A stretch of 23,266 bases of DNA from Saccoglossus kowalevskii (Eukaryota; Hemichordata; Enteropneusta; Harrimaniidae): contig NW_003124897.1 in assembly GCF_000003605.2 (NCBI RefSeq), positions 507,831 to 531,096 on the forward strand, in the 5' to 3' direction. The position numbers and the translations under genes were made by a program. This document shows, piece by piece, positions 20,656 to 23,266 of the stretch. Below the pieces are notes generated by a model. That model searched no databases. It saw only the letters and a list, made by a program, of their open reading frames with translations, and was not told the origin of the DNA. The stretch's first letter is position 1. Each line of letters starts with the position of its first letter.

Positions 20656-21652
20656 CATAGTTCAAGTTGCTATTTTGTACTATTCAAATTTTATTTAGGG
20701 AAAGGGGGGTCAAGACTGAAACAAAAAAAGTTTTCTGAGCTTCCGTTTCGATGCAAGACCATCCCTAAAGCAGGCAGTGTGTTAAGCACCTTTACTCCTT
20801 CAGAAAATAGTTAATAAATGCACCTAGCGTTATATTGTATCAATGCTGCTATTACTACGGATTAGCAAAGAAATGGAGGTTGTTAGATTTTGGATAAATA
20901 TAGAAATACAGATAGGCAATGTTTTTTTGAGAATTAAAGTCTTGCAAATAATACAGCAGCTTTTAGAAAATATAATGTAGTGATATAACAGTTTTATTAA
21001 GAGCTGTGACATCTGGAAACATTCTCTGATTTAAGGAAATTACCACACTATCATGCAAGACTTAGTTTATGAACTTTTCTCACAAGAATTTAACCAAGTG
21101 TCCAGTATGCAAGCTTAGACTAACACCAAAAAAGGCTGGTAAAATTTTAATCTGACAGTAATCTGTCTGATGCCAATATGGGTACATATTAAGAGCGGAT
21201 ACTACAGCTCAGTGTGGAACACTGGTTATCTAGTCAGTCTAGTCAACAATTATATTATTAGTCCCATGAAAAGAAATCACAAGCATACCAAATTAAGATC
21301 TCGTCATAAGTACTTCGGTATTCAAATGTATCAAGTTTTTTAAGATGGCCAAAAGTAGGGAATCTTGGTGAACATTTACAAACTTACATGTTAAGAATAT
21401 TTACTGAATTATTGTATGATACAAGAAAGCATATTATAGCGTATTATGTTAGCATAGAAGACAAGTAAGTAAGCAAATTTTACAGGTGTAAAAAAAACAC
21501 AAAAAAGCCTTTACACCAAATCTTCTTTGTATATATGCCACACACATTTTGCCCACACAAAAATATAAGTAGCAGCAGCAATTCCAGGCAAGTGTTGAAA
21601 ATCTCCCGATAAAACAAGGCAATAATCGGCAATTGAATGCCAACCAACCCAG
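20656..21652 (-). other. Probable 3' UTR of PRPSAP with two poly(A) signals
   Basis: Starts right after the stop of the distal C-terminal exon. There is no competing ORF and the stretch is CpG-poor like the gene. Minus-strand AATAAA hexamers occur at 20993-20998 (660 nt past the stop) and 20690-20695 (960 nt past the stop). The cleavage site cannot be chosen from sequence alone. Confidence 0.5.
20993..20998 (-). terminator. Candidate poly(A) signal for PRPSAP
   Basis: The plus strand reads TTTATT, giving AATAAA on the coding strand. It is the first such hexamer after the distal stop codon. A second one is at 20690-20695. Confidence 0.4.
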
Positions 21653-21811
21653 TTAGTCTTCGGAGGCAATGTTTCTGAAGAGATAGGACATGGACTCCCC
21701 AAAGTGGATACGTCGGATAGCTTCTGCTAAAATTACACTGATGTCAATAGTCTGGATTTTATTACACTGTAGTTTCTGTAGTTCATGTGGAATAGTATTT
21801 GTCACTACAAC
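21653..21811 (-). CDS. PRPSAP: PRPSAP C-terminal exon, distal version
   Basis: 53 codons including TAA. The acceptor is ATGTTTTAG, preceded by a strong pyrimidine tract (CTTTCTTTTTTTTCTCGTG). It encodes [36 protein letters not shown] and [16 protein letters not shown]. It is closer to the usual family sequence (IPHE, DIS.IL.EAIRRIH) than the proximal copy. The two copies are 81% identical in protein (42 of 52) and about 77% in DNA (123 of 159), with no length difference. It shares phase 0 with the proximal copy, so the upstream exon can be spliced to either. Confidence 0.92.
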   Translation of the reverse strand, partial: VVVTNTIPHELQKLQCNKIQTIDISVILAEAIRRIHFGESMSYLFRNIASED

Positions 21812-23189
21812 CTAAAACATTGGACACGAGAAAAAAAAGAAAGAGAGCTTCCATTTTAGAACACCTTTAGTCATCCGATGAGATATTTCTGAATAGATAT
21901 GACATGGACTCTCCCTGATGGATGCGTCGAATGGCTTCTGATATAATTGGGCTTACGTCGATTGTCTGGATTTTGCTACACTGCAGTTTCTGCAGGGCAT
22001 GCGGAATAGAGTTAGTCACAACAACCTAGGTCATCAGAAAAATAAACATATGATAGCATGGACAGTTTACAACCTAAGCCATGTTCAATGATATGCTACG
22101 CAGTGATGAGAATTCTTAATGTTATTTTCATGCATAATATTGTGGTTCATGTTAATTATGGGGATGTGGGTTTCTACCATGCAACCAGGGATATCTTGGC
22201 TAATATAATATGATCAAGATAGTAATTCAATGATTTCATGCTGAAGTCCAACTCTGAATTACCCAGATATATATTCAACATTCCTCAGAGTTCAATAAAT
22301 ATTTACTAAATATAAATTGTTTGCCACTGCTGTTAATGCTCAGGCACCATTGATAAATGAAATCTGCATGTATAAAAGCTGCATTTCATCTTCCATCATA
22401 ATGAAATCAAAATCAATAAATCTGATTATGTGAACTGAATCACTGTACAATGTTTGTGGAACTGCGCATTTCTGCTTGGCAAAGGGGTTGAACTTTGTAA
22501 TTAAGGGAGTGTGTACGTTTCAATGCAACATACCCAACTATAAAGTAGTTTAATTTATCAAATAGCCAAACCAGGGTCTCCAATAGCATGAGAGGACAGT
22601 AAGTAACAAGGTAATTTCAGATTATACTGAGATTACATTAGTATTTTGTGTAACCAGTACCCAGTGAGGAAAGGAAGAGAAATTAAAATCTTGTTATTTC
22701 TTGTTCCAAAATGGAGGTGTCTCTTGAAATATTATGGAGGGGTCCAGAGAAGCAGCATATGGGGTTTTACAGAATCCCTGTTTTGAAAATACAAGTTTAG
22801 ATGTATTCTATAAGATAGGCAGAACATTGAGTTACATGTAACATGCTATTTAGTTCGTTGTTTATAAAAACCTTGAAACAATAAAATTGAACTCTGTGAA
22901 ATTATACATCAGTAAAACCAATTCTTAAAAATAAAATTAAGATACCTAAAACGGGTGCCGTCAAAACAAATGTTTAGACCTGATTATTATAAAACTTTTT
23001 TTATAAACAATCTGAGGAATGTTTTAATAATATGTTACTAACCTCATCAATAACAGACTCTTCTAGTTTCTTTGGTGCATCTGAAGATAATAAACCGTGT
23101 GTTGCCATTGCATAGATTTTATACGCACCCCTTTCTTTGAGAATCTCAGCAGCATTTACAAACGATTCAACATCATCTATCATATCATC
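21653..23189 (-). CDS. PRPSAP: PRPS-associated protein (PRPSAP), 3' part, alternative last exons
   Basis: This is the 3' part of a gene for a phosphoribosyl-pyrophosphate synthetase-associated protein. These are catalytically inactive paralogues that sit in the cytosolic PRPP synthetase complex and restrain its activity. Visible coding blocks are an internal exon (23043-23189) and two versions of the terminal exon (21867-22025 and 21653-21811), all joined at phase 0. Identification rests on [10 protein letters not shown] at the position of the PRPP-binding loop (PRPS enzymes have DDMADTCGT there), then [37 protein letters not shown] and [11 protein letters not shown]. The sequence mixes features of vertebrate PRPSAP1 and PRPSAP2, as expected of a pre-duplication invertebrate gene. 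The start codon and the N-terminal two-thirds lie beyond 23266. Family assignment is very secure; the choice between paralogues is not. Confidence 0.93.
21867..22025 (-). CDS. PRPSAP: PRPSAP C-terminal exon, proximal version
   Basis: 53 codons including TAA, following the acceptor TGATGACCTAG. It encodes [36 protein letters not shown] and [16 protein letters not shown]. It joins the upstream exon in phase 0 and keeps the conserved EAIRRIH helix and the SYLF segment, which in PRPS enzymes lines the C-terminal allosteric/interface region. Relative to the distal version it has Ala for Glu after IPH, Pro in the helix start (DVSP), and Gln for Phe before GES. Only 53 bases separate its stop codon from the distal exon's acceptor AG, so its 3' UTR must run through the distal copy. 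It is intact, with no frameshift. Confidence 0.9.
   Translation of the reverse strand, partial: VVVTNSIPHALQKLQCSKIQTIDVSPIISEAIRRIHQGESMSYLFRNISSDD
22026..23042 (-). other. PRPSAP intron before the alternative last exons
   Basis: A 1017-nt intron when the proximal acceptor is used, or 1231 nt (to 21812) when the distal one is. The donor is GTTAGT; the proximal acceptor region is TTTATTTTTCTGATGACCTAG. The intron is AT-rich and CpG-poor. I looked for a third degenerate copy of the terminal exon and saw none. Confidence 0.85.
23043..23189 (-). CDS. PRPSAP: PRPSAP internal exon (49 codons)
   Basis: The exon is 147 nt with phase 0 at both ends. The acceptor reads GTCATTTGCAG|GATGAT and the donor GATGAG|GTTAGTAA. 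It begins exactly at the PRPP-loop equivalent [10 protein letters not shown], where acidic residues replace the TCGT of active synthetases, and continues through [20 protein letters not shown] and [18 protein letters not shown]. Loss of the TCGT loop argues for the non-catalytic associated protein rather than PRPS itself. The reading frame is open upstream of the acceptor for only two codons, so no start codon belongs here. Confidence 0.95.
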
Positions 23190-23266
23190 CTGCAAATGAC
23201 AATATTTGATTACAGACTGTTTTGCTTGTCAGATGTTACCTTCATGTTGATGTTCTAGTAGTGTGT

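Larger units (their letters stand above)
19310..23266. other. CpG-depleted domain
   Basis: CpG falls abruptly near 19.3 kb. By hand, 19 CpG occur in 300 bases at 4141-4440, against none in 540 bases at 19561-20100 and only about 35-40 in the whole final 4 kb. In invertebrates germline methylation is concentrated on transcribed gene bodies and erodes CpG. The domain contains all the PRPSAP exons, so it probably outlines the transcription unit. Confidence 0.75.

Noticed and set aside
23043-23189. Catalytic ribose-phosphate pyrophosphokinase (PRPS)
   Set aside because: The PRPP-loop position reads [10 protein letters not shown] instead of the TCGT-type loop of active enzymes, and [16 protein letters not shown] fits the associated-protein branch.
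23001-23195. Stand-alone small protein starting MQDDM and running to 23001
   Set aside because: The start is a TTG inside the acceptor region (TTTGCAG|GATGAT) and the last codons read into the intron. Splice sites define the exon as 23043-23189.

Overview
The window reads as an AT-rich invertebrate metazoan genome, probably a marine species, although I cannot name the phylum. The support is eukaryotic exon-intron structure with GT/AG splice sites, a metazoan-type gene (PRPS-associated protein), long tandem-repeat arrays, several small inverted-repeat DNA transposons, and a 50-base run of N marking an assembly gap. No tRNA, rRNA, CRISPR array or prokaryotic operon is visible.

Layout: positions 1 to about 19300 are an accessory, essentially gene-free tract. 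It holds a 31-bp satellite (1-965), a TTAA-flanked MITE (1972-2118), a 61-bp satellite (2370-3190) with a diverged inverted continuation (3235-3545), a G-quadruplex-type G tract (4198-4215), a TA-flanked MITE (4311-4438), an AAC-type microsatellite (6162-6405), a TAGAA pentamer array (9914-9979), a second GTCGTC-type MITE (11087-11215), a 24/72-bp satellite broken by the gap (12190-12935), and a 1.28-kb foldback element with arms of about 160-190 bp (15491-16772). The foldback's interior looks like a captured promoter plus exon remnants. The rest of this part shows no recognisable coding sequence.

From about 19.3 kb to the right edge the sequence becomes strikingly CpG-poor, with no CpG in 19561-20100. 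This stretch holds the 3' part of a minus-strand gene encoding a phosphoribosyl-pyrophosphate synthetase-associated protein (PRPSAP family). One internal exon (23043-23189) is followed by two intact, tandemly duplicated versions of the C-terminal exon (21867-22025 and 21653-21811). Each is 159 nt including its stop, starts in the same phase after its own acceptor, and encodes a different 52-residue C-terminus. By hand count they differ at 19 codons synonymously and 10 non-synonymously, so both look selected. The gene can probably make two regulatory-subunit C-termini by choosing between acceptors. This is the most interesting finding. The 5' exons lie beyond position 23266.

The CpG desert most likely marks a germline-methylated transcription unit whose 3' end lies near 19.3-21.0 kb. 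Candidate minus-strand poly(A) signals sit at 20993-20998, 20690-20695 and about 19364-19375. The CpG-normal tract to the left is the unmethylated, transposon- and satellite-rich intergenic region.
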